Below are positions 7,845 to 16,657 of a DNA stretch of 64,000 bases, piece after piece (position 1 is the stretch's first letter; each line of letters begins with the position of its first letter). A program made the translations under genes and the position numbers. The notes beneath the pieces were generated by a model, which ran no database searches, was not told the origin of the DNA, and saw nothing but the letters and a program-made list of their open reading frames with translations. The DNA lies in NCBI RefSeq assembly GCF_001277235.1, contig NZ_CP012266.1, positions 2,046,001 through 2,110,000 on the forward strand. Direction: 5' to 3'. Source of the stretch: Cronobacter dublinensis subsp. dublinensis LMG 23823 (GTDB lineage Bacteria; Pseudomonadota; Gammaproteobacteria; Enterobacterales; Enterobacteriaceae).

Positions 7845-9377
7845 ATGCGTATTGGTGTACCAAAAGAGCGGGTGGCGCTGGAAACCCGCGTCGCGGCGAC
7901 CCCAAAAACGGTGGAGCAGCTGCTGAAGCTCGGTTTCAGCGTCGCGGTGGAACGCGATGCCGGTAAGCTGGCAAGTTTTGATGACGACGCGTTTATCGCC
8001 GCAGGCGCAAGCGTGGTGGAAACCGCCGAAGTCTGGGCGTCGGATGTCATCCTGAAGGTTAACGCGCCGCAGGAAGAAGAAATCGCGCTGCTGCGCCCAG
8101 GCACGACGCTGATTAGCTTTATCTGGCCTGCCCAGAATCCGCAGCTGCTGGAGCAACTGGCCGCGAAAAACGTCACCGTCATGGCGATGGATTCCGTGCC
8201 GCGCATCTCGCGCGCGCAGTCGCTGGATGCGCTGAGCTCTATGGCGAATATCGCGGGCTACCGCGCGATTGTGGAAGCCGCGCACGAGTTTGGCCGCTTC
8301 TTTACCGGCCAGATCACCGCCGCCGGTAAAGTGCCGCCCGCCAAAGTGATGGTGATTGGCGCAGGCGTCGCGGGCCTTGCCGCGATCGGCGCCGCCAACA
8401 GCCTCGGCGCTATCGTGCGTGCCTTCGACACCCGCCCGGAAGTCAAAGAGCAGGTGCAGAGCATGGGCGCTGAGTTCCTGGAGCTCGATTTTAAAGAAGA
8501 AGCGGGCAGCGGCGACGGCTATGCCAAAGTCATGTCCGAGGCGTTCATCAAAGCTGAGATGGCGCTCTTCGCCGCCCAGGCGAAAGAGGTGGATATTATC
8601 GTCACCACGGCGCTTATTCCCGGCAAACCGGCGCCGAAGCTTATCACCCGTGAAATGGTCGATTCCATGCAGCCGGGCAGCGTGATTGTCGATCTCGCGG
8701 CGCAAAACGGCGGCAACTGCGAATACACCGTGCCAAATGAGGTTTTCGTCACCGCCAACGGCGTAAAAGTGATTGGCTATACCGACCTGCCGGGCCGCCT
8801 GCCGACCCAGTCCTCGCAGCTTTACGGCACCAACCTCGTTAACCTGCTGAAACTGCTGTGTAAAGAGAAAGACGGCGCGGTGGTTGTCGATTTTGACGAC
8901 GTCGTGGTGCGCGGCGTGACGGTGATCCGCGAAGGTGAGGTCACCTGGCCTGCGCCGCCGATTCAGGTTTCCGCACAGCCGCAGGCGGCCGCCGCGAAGC
9001 CGAAAGCCGCGCCGGTAGAGCCGCCAGCGCCCGCGTCGCCGTGGCGTAAATATGCGCTTATCGCGCTCGCCATTATTCTGTTTGGCTGGCTTGCGAACGT
9101 CGCGCCGAAAGATTTCCTCGGTCACTTTACCGTCTTCGCGCTCTCCTGCGTGGTGGGCTACTACGTGGTCTGGAACGTCTCTCACGCGCTGCATACGCCG
9201 CTGATGTCGGTCACTAACGCGATTTCAGGGATTATCGTGGTCGGCGCGCTGCTGCAGATTGGCGACGGCGGCTGGATAAGCTTCCTCAGCTTTATCGCGA
9301 TTCTTATCGCCAGCATCAATATTTTTGGTGGTTTCACCGTCACTCAGCGCATGCTGAAAATGTTCCGGAAGAACTAA
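7845..9377 (+). CDS. pntA: PntA, NAD(P) transhydrogenase subunit alpha
   Basis: PntA is the alpha subunit of the proton-translocating transhydrogenase (NADH + NADP+ to NAD+ + NADPH), at the inner membrane with PntB. The 510-aa protein equals E. coli PntA. The N-terminal NAD(H)-binding domain I begins MRIGVPKERVALETRVAATP and carries the Rossmann glycines VIGAGVAGLAAIGAA near residue 170. After a Pro/Ala-rich linker (about 385-400) come membrane helices at about 405-510. ATG 7845 follows GGAAGGG and matches the family; an ATG 15 nt upstream is not used. pntB follows 10 nt later, so they form one operon. Confidence 0.97.
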   Translation: MRIGVPKERVALETRVAATPKTVEQLLKLGFSVAVERDAGKLASFDDDAFIAAGASVVETAEVWASDVILKVNAPQEEEIALLRPGTTLISFIWPAQNPQLLEQLAAKNVTVMAMDSVPRISRAQSLDALSSMANIAGYRAIVEAAHEFGRFFTGQITAAGKVPPAKVMVIGAGVAGLAAIGAANSLGAIVRAFDTRPEVKEQVQSMGAEFLELDFKEEAGSGDGYAKVMSEAFIKAEMALFAAQAKEVDIIVTTALIPGKPAPKLITREMVDSMQPGSVIVDLAAQNGGNCEYTVPNEVFVTANGVKVIGYTDLPGRLPTQSSQLYGTNLVNLLKLLCKEKDGAVVVDFDDVVVRGVTVIREGEVTWPAPPIQVSAQPQAAAAKPKAAPVEPPAPASPWRKYALIALAIILFGWLANVAPKDFLGHFTVFALSCVVGYYVVWNVSHALHTPLMSVTNAISGIIVVGALLQIGDGGWISFLSFIAILIASINIFGGFTVTQRMLKMFRKN

Positions 9378-9387
9378 GGGGTTACTC

Positions 9388-10776
9388 ATGTCTGGAGGAT
9401 TAGTTACGGCTGCGTACATCGTCGCCGCAATTCTCTTTATTTTCAGCCTGGCGGGGCTTTCTAAACACGAAACCTCACGACAGGGCAACCTGTTCGGCAT
9501 CGCGGGGATGGCGATTGCGCTGATCGCGACCATTTTCGGGCCGTACGCCAGCAATGTGGGCTGGATAATCATCGCCATGGCCATCGGCGGCGCTATCGGT
9601 ATTCGTCTCGCCAAACGCGTCGAGATGACCGAAATGCCGGAGTTGGTGGCTATCCTGCACAGCTTCGTGGGGCTCGCCGCCGTGCTGGTGGGCTTTAACA
9701 GCTACCTGCACCATGAGCCGGGCCTCGCGCCGGTACTGGTGAATATCCACCTGACCGAAGTGTTCCTCGGCATTTTCATCGGCGCGGTGACGTTTACCGG
9801 CTCGGTAGTGGCGTTTGGCAAATTGCGCGGCAAGATCTCTTCAAAACCGCTGATGCTGCCGAATCGCCATAAGCTGAACCTGGCGGCGCTGGTCGTCTCC
9901 TTCATCCTGCTGCTGATTTTCGTGCAGACCGACAGCACCGGTACGCAGGTCTTCGCGCTGTTTGTGATGACGCTTATCGCGCTGGCGTTCGGCTGGCATC
10001 TGGTGGCGTCCATCGGCGGCGCGGATATGCCGGTGGTGGTCTCCATGCTCAACTCCTATTCCGGTTGGGCGGCTGCGGCAGCGGGCTTTATGCTGAGCAA
10101 CGATCTGCTGATCGTCACCGGCGCGCTGGTGGGCTCCTCGGGCGCCATTCTCTCTTACATCATGTGTAAGGCGATGAACCGCTCGTTCTTCAGCGTGATC
10201 GCCGGTGGTTTCGGCACGGACGGCTCTTCCACGGGCGAGAGCGAAGAAGTGGGTGAGCACCGCGAGATCACGGCGGAAGAAACCGCAGAAATGCTGAAAA
10301 ACTCCACATCGGTCATCATTACCCCTGGCTACGGCATGGCGGTGGCGCAGGCGCAATATCCGGTCGCGGAAATCACCGAGAAACTGCGCGCGCGCGGCAT
10401 CAAGGTGCGCTTTGGCATTCACCCGGTCGCGGGCCGTTTGCCGGGCCATATGAACGTGCTGCTGGCGGAGGCGAAAGTGCCTTACGACATCGTGCTGGAG
10501 ATGGATGAGATCAACGACGATTTCAGCGATACCGACACGGTGCTGGTCATCGGCGCGAACGATACCGTCAACCCAGCCGCGCAGGACGATCCGAAGAGCC
10601 CCATCGCCGGGATGCCGGTACTGGAAGTGTGGAAGGCGCAGAACGTTATCGTCTTTAAGCGCTCGATGAACACCGGCTACGCTGGCGTACAGAACCCGCT
10701 GTTCTTTAAAGAGAATACGCAGATGCTGTTTGGCGACGCCAAAGCGAGCGTGGATGCTATCCTCAAAGCGCTGTAA
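9388..10776 (+). CDS. pntB: PntB, NAD(P) transhydrogenase subunit beta
   Basis: PntB is the membrane and NADP(H)-binding subunit of the transhydrogenase. The 462-aa protein has about nine membrane helices in the first 260 residues and a C-terminal NADP(H)-binding domain III with the motif GYGMAVAQAQ, typical of dIII. Near the end are VIGANDTVNPAAQDDP and KRSMNTGYAGVQNPLF, both hallmark dIII loops. The length equals E. coli PntB. It is co-transcribed with pntA and followed by a strong terminator. Confidence 0.97.
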   Translation: MSGGLVTAAYIVAAILFIFSLAGLSKHETSRQGNLFGIAGMAIALIATIFGPYASNVGWIIIAMAIGGAIGIRLAKRVEMTEMPELVAILHSFVGLAAVLVGFNSYLHHEPGLAPVLVNIHLTEVFLGIFIGAVTFTGSVVAFGKLRGKISSKPLMLPNRHKLNLAALVVSFILLLIFVQTDSTGTQVFALFVMTLIALAFGWHLVASIGGADMPVVVSMLNSYSGWAAAAAGFMLSNDLLIVTGALVGSSGAILSYIMCKAMNRSFFSVIAGGFGTDGSSTGESEEVGEHREITAEETAEMLKNSTSVIITPGYGMAVAQAQYPVAEITEKLRARGIKVRFGIHPVAGRLPGHMNVLLAEAKVPYDIVLEMDEINDDFSDTDTVLVIGANDTVNPAAQDDPKSPIAGMPVLEVWKAQNVIVFKRSMNTGYAGVQNPLFFKENTQMLFGDAKASVDAILKAL

Positions 10777-10790
10777 GCGTTAACCCCGAC

Positions 10791-10818
10791 AAACCGCCAG
10801 CCCGCTGGCGGTTTTTTT
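10791..10818 (+). terminator. Rho-independent terminator after pntAB
   Basis: CCGCCAGC and GCTGGCGG (10794-10811) form an 8-bp GC-rich stem with a 2-nt loop, followed by seven T. Confidence 0.93.
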
Positions 10819-10844
10819 ACGCCTGTCGCAGTCGTTCAGGCAAT

Positions 10845-10870
10845 AAAAAACCCGCCGACCGGCGGGTTTT
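10845..10870 (-). terminator. Terminator downstream of uspE (probably bidirectional)
   Basis: AACCCGCCG and CGGCGGGTT form the stem. The A-run on its left is the U-run of the minus-strand transcript, and T's on the right could serve the plus strand. It lies between the convergent pntB and uspE genes. Confidence 0.85.
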
Positions 10871-10887
10871 CTTCGGGTGGTGAGACG

Positions 10888-11844
10888 TCAGTCGTCCTCG
10901 TCCTCTTCTTCATCCAGCTCCACCGTGCTCTGGTAGTCGTCCGGCTTGATGACCAGCAGGTCGCAGCGCAGATGGTCGATAACCTGCTCGGCGGTATTAC
11001 CGAGAAACGCGGCGGAAAGGCCCGTGCGCCCGACAGTGCCAAGCACCACAATCCCGGCCTGCAAATGCTCAGCCAGATCCGGGATCACCTCCTCAGGCAG
11101 CCCTTTTTCGACATGCGTCATGCGCTCGCCGATGCTGAATTTCTGGCGCAGCGCTTTCATCGCCAGCAAGTGCTGACCGCGAATCGCGTCGTTATAAACG
11201 CTCGGGTCGAAGTCGGGCAGTTCGATGGCGATATTAATCGGCGTTGCCGGATAGGCGCCGACCAGATGCACTTCGGTATGGTTAACCTGCTCGGCGAGAT
11301 GCAGCGTCTCGCGCACCAGTTTCTCGTTCAGGCCCGTATGGTAAGGCTCTTCGCTCGCGAGATTCACCGCGACCACCGCTTTACCGCCTTCCGGCCACGG
11401 CTGGTCTTTCACCATCCAGACCGGGCAGGGGCATTTACGCAGCAGATGCCAGTCGGTGGGCGTGAAAATCACCGACTCCAGTCGGTCATGCTGGTGCGCC
11501 ATTTTCAGCAGCAGATCGTGACCGCCGCTCAGGACTTCCTGAATAATGGCTTCGAAAGGGCGGTTGTGCCACACCACTTTGATGTCGATGGGAACGCCCG
11601 CGTCTAAGTAGTATTTCGCCTGTTCGCGGATCCACGCGGTGCGCTGGCTGATGACACCCTGGCGCATAGCGGTGCGCTCGTCGGGAGACAGAAGGGTGGT
11701 CATCTCGTAGGAAAAGTCATAAATCGGCAGAAAGGCTTTGATTCGCCCGCCGATTCGCTGGTGTAGATAAACTGCACGCCGTAGAGCCGGTTGGTCATCC
11801 TGATTGGGGTCGATGGCCACCAGCATGTTTTGATACCTTGCCAT
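10888..11844 (-). CDS. uspE: UspE, tandem universal stress protein
   Basis: This is a 318-aa cytoplasmic protein with two universal-stress-protein domains (about residues 1-150 and 160-305). The start MARYQNMLVAIDPNQDDQPA matches E. coli UspE (316 aa). The second domain holds GIVVLGTVGRTGLSAAFLGN, close to the UspA ATP-binding loop G2xG9G(S/T/N). The C-terminus is a short acidic tail (EEDEDD). E. coli UspE is involved in stress resistance, motility and aggregation. The location next to fnr matches E. coli. Confidence 0.95.
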   Translation of the reverse strand: MARYQNMLVAIDPNQDDQPALRRAVYLHQRIGGRIKAFLPIYDFSYEMTTLLSPDERTAMRQGVISQRTAWIREQAKYYLDAGVPIDIKVVWHNRPFEAIIQEVLSGGHDLLLKMAHQHDRLESVIFTPTDWHLLRKCPCPVWMVKDQPWPEGGKAVVAVNLASEEPYHTGLNEKLVRETLHLAEQVNHTEVHLVGAYPATPINIAIELPDFDPSVYNDAIRGQHLLAMKALRQKFSIGERMTHVEKGLPEEVIPDLAEHLQAGIVVLGTVGRTGLSAAFLGNTAEQVIDHLRCDLLVIKPDDYQSTVELDEEEDEDD

Positions 11845-11980
11845 ACAGGGTCTCCTTACAACTGCTTACCCACAGTTTGTCGTTTAAGAGTAACCCATAT
11901 GGTGTGAATGAAACAGGAGAGAATTCCCTGCCGGATCAATAAATCAGCAAAATTTAACGATCCGGCCGGAGGGAAAAAGC

Positions 11981-12733
11981 TTATGCCACGTTACGGGATT
12001 GTCCGGCCAGTTCCGCCAGGATTTCGTGGTTTTCGATAGTGATATATTTGCCTTTTACGGCCAGCATGCCGCTCTTCTGGAAACGGCCCAGCAGACGGCT
12101 GATGGTTTCCACGGTCAGGCCGAGGTAGTTGCCGATATCGCCGCGCGTCATGGTCAGGCGGAATTCGCGGGGCGAGAAGCCGCGTTCGGCGAAACGGCGC
12201 GACAGATTATAGATAAAGGCCGCGAGGCGCTCTTCGGCGTTCTTTTTAGACAGCAGCAGGATCATGTCCTGGTCGCCTTTGATCTCGCCGCTCATCAGAC
12301 GCATCATCTGCTGGCGCAGGCTCGGCATTTTGCCGGAGAGATCGTCGAGCGTCTCGAACGGGATTTCGCAGACCATCGAGGTTTCCAGCGCCTGAGCGAA
12401 GCTTGGGTGGTGCGCGGTGCCGATAGCGTCAAAACCCACCAGATCGCCTGCCAGGTGGAAGCCGGTGATCTGCTCATCGCCCTGTTCAGTGATGGTGTAG
12501 CTTTTAATGGTGCCGGAACGGATAGCGTACAGCGATTTTAATTCATCGCCCGCTTTAAACAGCGTTTGCCCTTTCTGGATGGGCTTTTTACGCTCGATAA
12601 TATTATCGAGCTGATCCAGCTCATGCTCATTCAGTGTAAAAGGGATACACAGCTGGCTGATACTGCAATCCTGGCAATGGATGGCACAACCGCCAGACTG
12701 AATGCGTCGTATAATTCGCTTTTCCGGGATCAT
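11981..12733 (-). CDS. fnr: FNR, oxygen-sensing [4Fe-4S] transcription regulator
   Basis: Fnr is the global anaerobic regulator of the CRP/FNR family. The 250-aa protein is nearly identical to E. coli Fnr. The iron-sulfur ligands Cys20, Cys23 and Cys29 are visible in CAIHCQDCSISQLC, the fourth lies in SMVCEIP, and the recognition helix is in GLTVETISRLLGRF. The start at 12733 (MIPEKRIIRR) matches Fnr; four extra upstream codons are not family-like. A near-consensus FNR box just upstream suggests autoregulation. Fnr probably also controls the DMSO-reductase-type operon at 48.3 kb. Confidence 0.98.
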   Translation of the reverse strand: MIPEKRIIRRIQSGGCAIHCQDCSISQLCIPFTLNEHELDQLDNIIERKKPIQKGQTLFKAGDELKSLYAIRSGTIKSYTITEQGDEQITGFHLAGDLVGFDAIGTAHHPSFAQALETSMVCEIPFETLDDLSGKMPSLRQQMMRLMSGEIKGDQDMILLLSKKNAEERLAAFIYNLSRRFAERGFSPREFRLTMTRGDIGNYLGLTVETISRLLGRFQKSGMLAVKGKYITIENHEILAELAGQSRNVA

Positions 12734-12752
12734 AAGTTCGCTCAAGCCTTAA

Positions 12753-12766
12753 TTGATATTGGTCAA
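12753..12766. promoter_or_regulatory. FNR box upstream of fnr (candidate autoregulatory site)
   Basis: TTGATATTGGTCAA matches the FNR consensus TTGAT-N4-ATCAA with one mismatch. It is centred about 26 bp upstream of the fnr start codon, which fits the known negative autoregulation of E. coli fnr. Occupancy is inferred. Confidence 0.65.
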
Positions 12767-12909
12767 TTTTAACATCTTTTGACCGCACAGGTAAATCCAG
12801 CTATGGCGCAATTAGGTAAAAGATCCTGGTTTAAATCTGACGTTTAATGCATCCATCTGAATTACGGCAGGTTTAATAATTCCAAAAAAATATTATTTTA
12901 CAGGGTAAA

Positions 12910-13425
12910 TTAAATCAGCAAATAACCTTCATGGCGTAACAGCCACTCTTTACGCGCCACGCCGCCTGCATAACCGGTTAACGTGCCGTTTCGCCCGATC
13001 ACCCGATGGCACGGTACGACAATGCTGATCGGGTTGGCGCCATTCGCCGCCCCCACGGCGCGGGCCGCGCCCGGACGCCCCAGCCGCTGCGCCATCTCGC
13101 CGTAATGCATCACCTGACCGCACGGAATGGTGCGCAGCATCTGCCACACTTCACGCTGAAACGGCGTGCCCGCGGTTGCGGTCGGCAGGTCATCAATCGC
13201 CGCCAGAGAGCCTGCAAACCACGCGCGCAGGCGGTCGCTCAGCCCGCCGGGGTTGTCGCAGCGCACGCGGCGAAAGCCCTCCTGGCGGTAGTGGATGGCC
13301 AGTAACTGTTCCATGCGGTCGCTGTGTTCTTCCCACTCGACGGCGCGCAGGCGCATCTCTTCATCGGCAATCACCCACAAGGGGCCGAGCGGCGTGTCGA
13401 TTTTGTCTTCCAGTAAAGTCAGCAT
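12910..13425 (-). CDS. ogt: Ogt, methylated-DNA-protein cysteine S-methyltransferase
   Basis: Ogt is a suicidal DNA repair protein that transfers alkyl groups from O6-alkylguanine or O4-alkylthymine to its own cysteine. The 171-aa protein has the active-site motif VPCHRVIG, with the acceptor Cys in PCHR. It is preceded by the helix-turn-helix segment GEMAQRLGRPGAARAVGAAN and followed by GYAGGVARKEWLLRHE. The length matches E. coli Ogt. GGAGAA precedes the ATG at 13425. The gene is on the same strand as fnr, as in E. coli. Confidence 0.96.
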   Translation of the reverse strand: MLTLLEDKIDTPLGPLWVIADEEMRLRAVEWEEHSDRMEQLLAIHYRQEGFRRVRCDNPGGLSDRLRAWFAGSLAAIDDLPTATAGTPFQREVWQMLRTIPCGQVMHYGEMAQRLGRPGAARAVGAANGANPISIVVPCHRVIGRNGTLTGYAGGVARKEWLLRHEGYLLI

Positions 13426-13988
13426 GGGCGTTCTCCTTGTTGGGGCGTCAAAAATAGCATGGCGGCGGGGCGCTCACCATACCGCCACAGGAGGAGCCGG
13501 AGGGGGATGTCGCGGGCATTCCCTTGCCCGAAGCGGCCATTGTGGCGCGCCTGGCTCGTCATGAGCGCAAGATGCGGGATAAACGTCTGCGCGGTGTCGC
13601 CTGCATTTTCAGAAAAAACAGAGCGGACTTTATTTTCTTCGGAAAATAAAAAATAGAGCCTGAAGACATCATATTCAGGCCCCACAGTACACACAGCAGC
13701 GCTTCCTGGCTTTCGTTGCCGCCATTATTATTCCTTAACATGCGGATAAGAAATATATAGCAATAGAAATGCACATTGTCACAGCGAAGGGGTGATTTCA
13801 TTCACAGATATTTAACATTAACGCACAAGGCAGATAAATAATGTGATCTGCGCAAACCGTCTGAAACGAGGTTAACGCCCGGTAAATCCCCGCGCCTGAT
13901 GAAAATATTTCCCCCTCTTACTGCGCATTGAGCCATTCTGAAAGGGAGGATATAGTGTGCGCCCTGAAGACGTCCCGGAGGATTGACC
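13426..13988. other. 563-bp intergenic region, ogt/smrA
   Basis: I see no convincing gene. The left half is GC-rich and the right half AT-rich. A perfect 9-bp hairpin with a TTCG loop lies at 13629-13650. The region holds the divergent promoters for ogt and smrA, but none stands out by sequence. Confidence 0.55.
13629..13650. repeat. AT-rich perfect hairpin with UUCG tetraloop
   Basis: TTTATTTTC and GAAAATAAA form a perfect 9-bp stem around TTCG, a loop type that strongly stabilises RNA hairpins. No gene end is close enough to call it an ordinary terminator, and its role is unknown. Confidence 0.5.
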
Positions 13989-14552
13989 GTGAACCCTGAC
14001 GAAAAATCACTCTTTCTTGACGCCATGGAAGATGTCAAACCGCTGAAGAACGCTGACGCCACACCGTGGCTGAAGCCGCAGCCCCGCCGCCCGGCGCAGC
14101 GCATCGACACGCTGCAGCTCGACAACCCGCTCACGACCGGTTTTCTGGAGATAGTTCCGCTCAAAACGCCGCTCGAATTTCGCCGCGAAGGGCTACAGCA
14201 GGGCGTGCTGGATAAACTGCGGCTCGGCAAATACACCCAGCAGGCGAGCCTGAATCTGCTGCGCCAGCCGGTGGAGCAGTGCCGTCAGACCCTCTTCGCG
14301 TTTATTCACCAGGCGAAGCGCGACGGGCTGCGCAACCTGCTTATCATCCACGGCAAAGGGCGCGAGGATAACTCCCACGCCAACATCATCCGCAGCTATC
14401 TGGCGCGCTGGCTCACCGAGCTTGACGACGTGCAGGCGTTTTGCACCGCGCTCGCCCACCACGGCGGCAGCGGCGCCTGTTATGTGGCGCTGAAAAAATC
14501 TGCCGAGGCGAAACAGGAAAACTGGGAACGCCACGCCAAACGCAGCCGTTAA
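13989..14552 (+). CDS. smrA: SmrA, Smr-domain DNA endonuclease-like protein
   Basis: This is a 187-aa protein of the YdaL/SmrA family, matching the E. coli length. A C-terminal Smr domain (about residues 90-170) contains LLIIHGKGRE, where HGKG is the conserved Smr nuclease motif, and ends GGSGACYVALKK. E. coli SmrA has nicking activity in vitro; the cellular role is uncertain. I chose GTG 13989, six bases after GGAGGA; TTG 13983 abuts that SD sequence and is unlikely. Confidence 0.9.
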   Translation: MNPDEKSLFLDAMEDVKPLKNADATPWLKPQPRRPAQRIDTLQLDNPLTTGFLEIVPLKTPLEFRREGLQQGVLDKLRLGKYTQQASLNLLRQPVEQCRQTLFAFIHQAKRDGLRNLLIIHGKGREDNSHANIIRSYLARWLTELDDVQAFCTALAHHGGSGACYVALKKSAEAKQENWERHAKRSR

Positions 14553-14719
14553 TTCCCGCCGGGCGCTCGCCGTCCGGTCATCTTTTGTGTGGCGCGCATC
14601 CCGCCGCGCACTGGTGCGGGCACTTTCATATGAAAATGATTACGCCTTTACTCATATGGAAACCTGATGAAACAGTGTTAGCATGAGCCGCTGATGTGGT
14701 AACGACTAAATGAGGCAGT

Positions 14720-15538
14720 ATGAAGATTCAGCTCATCGCAGTAGATATGGACGGCACCTTTCTTAACGACAACAAACAGTACGACAAAGAGAGATTTACA
14801 ACGCAGTATGCGGCGCTGAAGCAGCAGGGCATTAAATTCGTGGTGGCGAGCGGTAACCAGTATTACCAGCTCATCTCGTTCTTCCCGGAGATCAAGGACG
14901 ATATCGCCTTTGTCGCGGAAAACGGCGCGCTGGTTTATGACCACGGCGAGCGTATCCACCACGGCGAACTCACCCGCGAGCAGTACCATCAGGTGATCGC
15001 CACGCTCTCGGCGCAGGGCGATTTCAACTATGTGGTCTGCGGGCTCGAAAGCGCCTATTACCAGGCGGGCGCGCCGCAGGCGTTTACTAGTCTGATGTCG
15101 AAGCACTATCACCGCCTGAAGCCGGTCGAAGATCTCTTCGCTATCGACGACATCATCTTTAAATTCTCGCTGAACCTGCCGGACAACCAGATCCCGTCGC
15201 TGATTGCGAATCTGCATAACGAGCTCGAAGGCGTCGTGAAGCCCGTCACCAGCGGTTACGGTTTTGTCGACCTGATAATCCCCGGCTCGCATAAAGCGAG
15301 TGGTCTGGAGCGGCTGATGGCGCGCTGGAATATCGGGCCGGACGCCTGCGTGGCGGTAGGCGACAGCGCAAACGATCTCGAAATGCTGCGCCTCGCCAGA
15401 TACTCCTTCGCGATGGACAACGCGGCGGCCGAGGTTAAAGAGACGGCGCGTTTTGCGACCGGCTCTAACAACCAGAGCGGCGCGTTACAGGTCATCGACG
15501 CCGTGCTGAATCACCAAAGCCCCTTTAACGACCAGTAA
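14720..15538 (+). CDS. Cof-type HAD-IIB sugar phosphatase (YbiV/SupH-like)
   Basis: This 272-aa HAD-superfamily subclass IIB phosphatase is closely similar to E. coli YbiV (SupH), which dephosphorylates sugar phosphates. Motif I is VDMDGTFLND (nucleophile Asp), motif II VVASGN, motif III Lys lies around PGSHKASG, and motif IV is AVGDSANDLEMLR. The cap domain (about 85-190) includes ISFFPEIKDDIAFVAENGAL, typical of YbiV. In E. coli ybiV is elsewhere in the genome, so this copy beside smrA may be a paralogue or reflect rearrangement. Confidence 0.9.
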   Translation: MKIQLIAVDMDGTFLNDNKQYDKERFTTQYAALKQQGIKFVVASGNQYYQLISFFPEIKDDIAFVAENGALVYDHGERIHHGELTREQYHQVIATLSAQGDFNYVVCGLESAYYQAGAPQAFTSLMSKHYHRLKPVEDLFAIDDIIFKFSLNLPDNQIPSLIANLHNELEGVVKPVTSGYGFVDLIIPGSHKASGLERLMARWNIGPDACVAVGDSANDLEMLRLARYSFAMDNAAAEVKETARFATGSNNQSGALQVIDAVLNHQSPFNDQ

Positions 15539-15562
15539 ACCGGGCATTCACGCCCGGCGCGG

Positions 15563-16657
15563 TCAGGCCGGGATGAACGGCTCGCCGAGGGTCAGCATCA
15601 GCCGGTTGGCCCAGGCGAAAAACGCGGTGGCCTGCACCAGATCCAATAGCTCGAGGTCGGTCAGTCCCTCATCGCGCAGCGCCGCCACGTGAGCCGCGCC
15701 GGCCGTTGAAGGCGTGGCCGACAGCGCGGCGCTGAAATCGATAATCGCTTTCCAGCGCGCCGACTGCCCGGCGCTCAGGCTCTCGCCGGGCGCGACCTCC
15801 AGCAACCGCTGCACCGCGTCGTTCGCTTTTGAAAGCTGGCTTGCTTTGCGGGCATGGACAGAGGCGCAGTAGATGCAACCGTTCACTTTGCTCGCCACCG
15901 TCGCGGCAAGCTCACGCTCCGCCCGCGCCAGCCCGCCCGGCGTATAGAAAATGCCTTTATCCGTCAGCGTCCGGGCTTCCAGTACCGGCAGATTACGCGC
16001 CAGCAGCCGGAAATAGTCGGAATCCTGATGCCCGAAACGGCGCAGCGTCTCCTGCTCATCGGGGCTGAACGCCGCCAGCGCTTTTGGCGCGACCCACGGC
16101 GCCCAGCCGAGTTCGTCCTGGGTAAACGCCGTCGGGGCGGACTCGCCGCGCTGGGTTGTCGGCTCGGTATGCCAGCGCCCCGCAGGCGGTACGGCAGTAT
16201 CCCCCGTCACGGTTCTGCCGCTGATCAGCCGGTAACCGCGTAGCGCGCGGCTCTGAAAACTCACAAACGCAACCACCTGCGCCAGCGTGACAATCGCCTC
16301 TTCGCTAAAACCCGCCGTGCCGAGCGTCGCGACGTCCTGCGCCGTCGCCTGCACCGGGCGAAAAGCGAGGATCTCCGCATAGCCCAGCGCCGCGCCGATG
16401 CGCGCGCTGGCCTCCGGATCGTGCCCCAGCGCCGCCGCGTAATGCGCGCTTAACGCGTCATCCTCGTGCCAGCGCGCCACCTCCCGCGCCAGGTGCAGGC
16501 GCTCAGTGCGCGTCAGGGAGCTGCCACCCTCAAAGAGCGCCTCGTCACTGTGGGCGATGTTAAGCGTAGCGGCCTCGCGGGTGGCGCGCGCCAGCGCCAG
16601 TGGGGAGCCCGGGACAATCCCGGCCAGGGTATCGAGCAGATCGGCATGATGCGTCAT
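15563..16657 (-). CDS. Fused CMD-domain/alkylhydroperoxidase-domain protein (Avi_7170 + Avi_7169 types)
   Basis: This 364-aa protein is built from two AhpD-like halves. The N-terminal half (about 1-180) is a carboxymuconolactone-decarboxylase-like helical domain. The C-terminal half (about 190-364) contains NGCIYCASVHARKAS, a CxxC..H motif as in AhpD-type peroxidases. From memory these resemble the families named after Avi_7170 and Avi_7169, usually separate genes beside luciferase-like monooxygenases and peptide-type ABC importers. It overlaps the monooxygenase gene by 4 nt (ATGA) and is last in the operon. It may handle peroxide or a thiol redox step; function unproven. Confidence 0.8.
   Translation of the reverse strand: MTHHADLLDTLAGIVPGSPLALARATREAATLNIAHSDEALFEGGSSLTRTERLHLAREVARWHEDDALSAHYAAALGHDPEASARIGAALGYAEILAFRPVQATAQDVATLGTAGFSEEAIVTLAQVVAFVSFQSRALRGYRLISGRTVTGDTAVPPAGRWHTEPTTQRGESAPTAFTQDELGWAPWVAPKALAAFSPDEQETLRRFGHQDSDYFRLLARNLPVLEARTLTDKGIFYTPGGLARAERELAATVASKVNGCIYCASVHARKASQLSKANDAVQRLLEVAPGESLSAGQSARWKAIIDFSAALSATPSTAGAAHVAALRDEGLTDLELLDLVQATAFFAWANRLMLTLGEPFIPA

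Noticed and set aside
7710..9194. 494-codon minus-strand open frame opposite pntA
   Set aside because: It is a GC-rich shadow frame rich in Arg and His, without domains or a ribosome-binding site. pntA on the plus strand is certain.
13559..13801. Possible small gene in the ogt/smrA gap (80 codons, minus)
   Set aside because: No ribosome-binding site or conserved features; it runs through the hairpin at 13629-13650.
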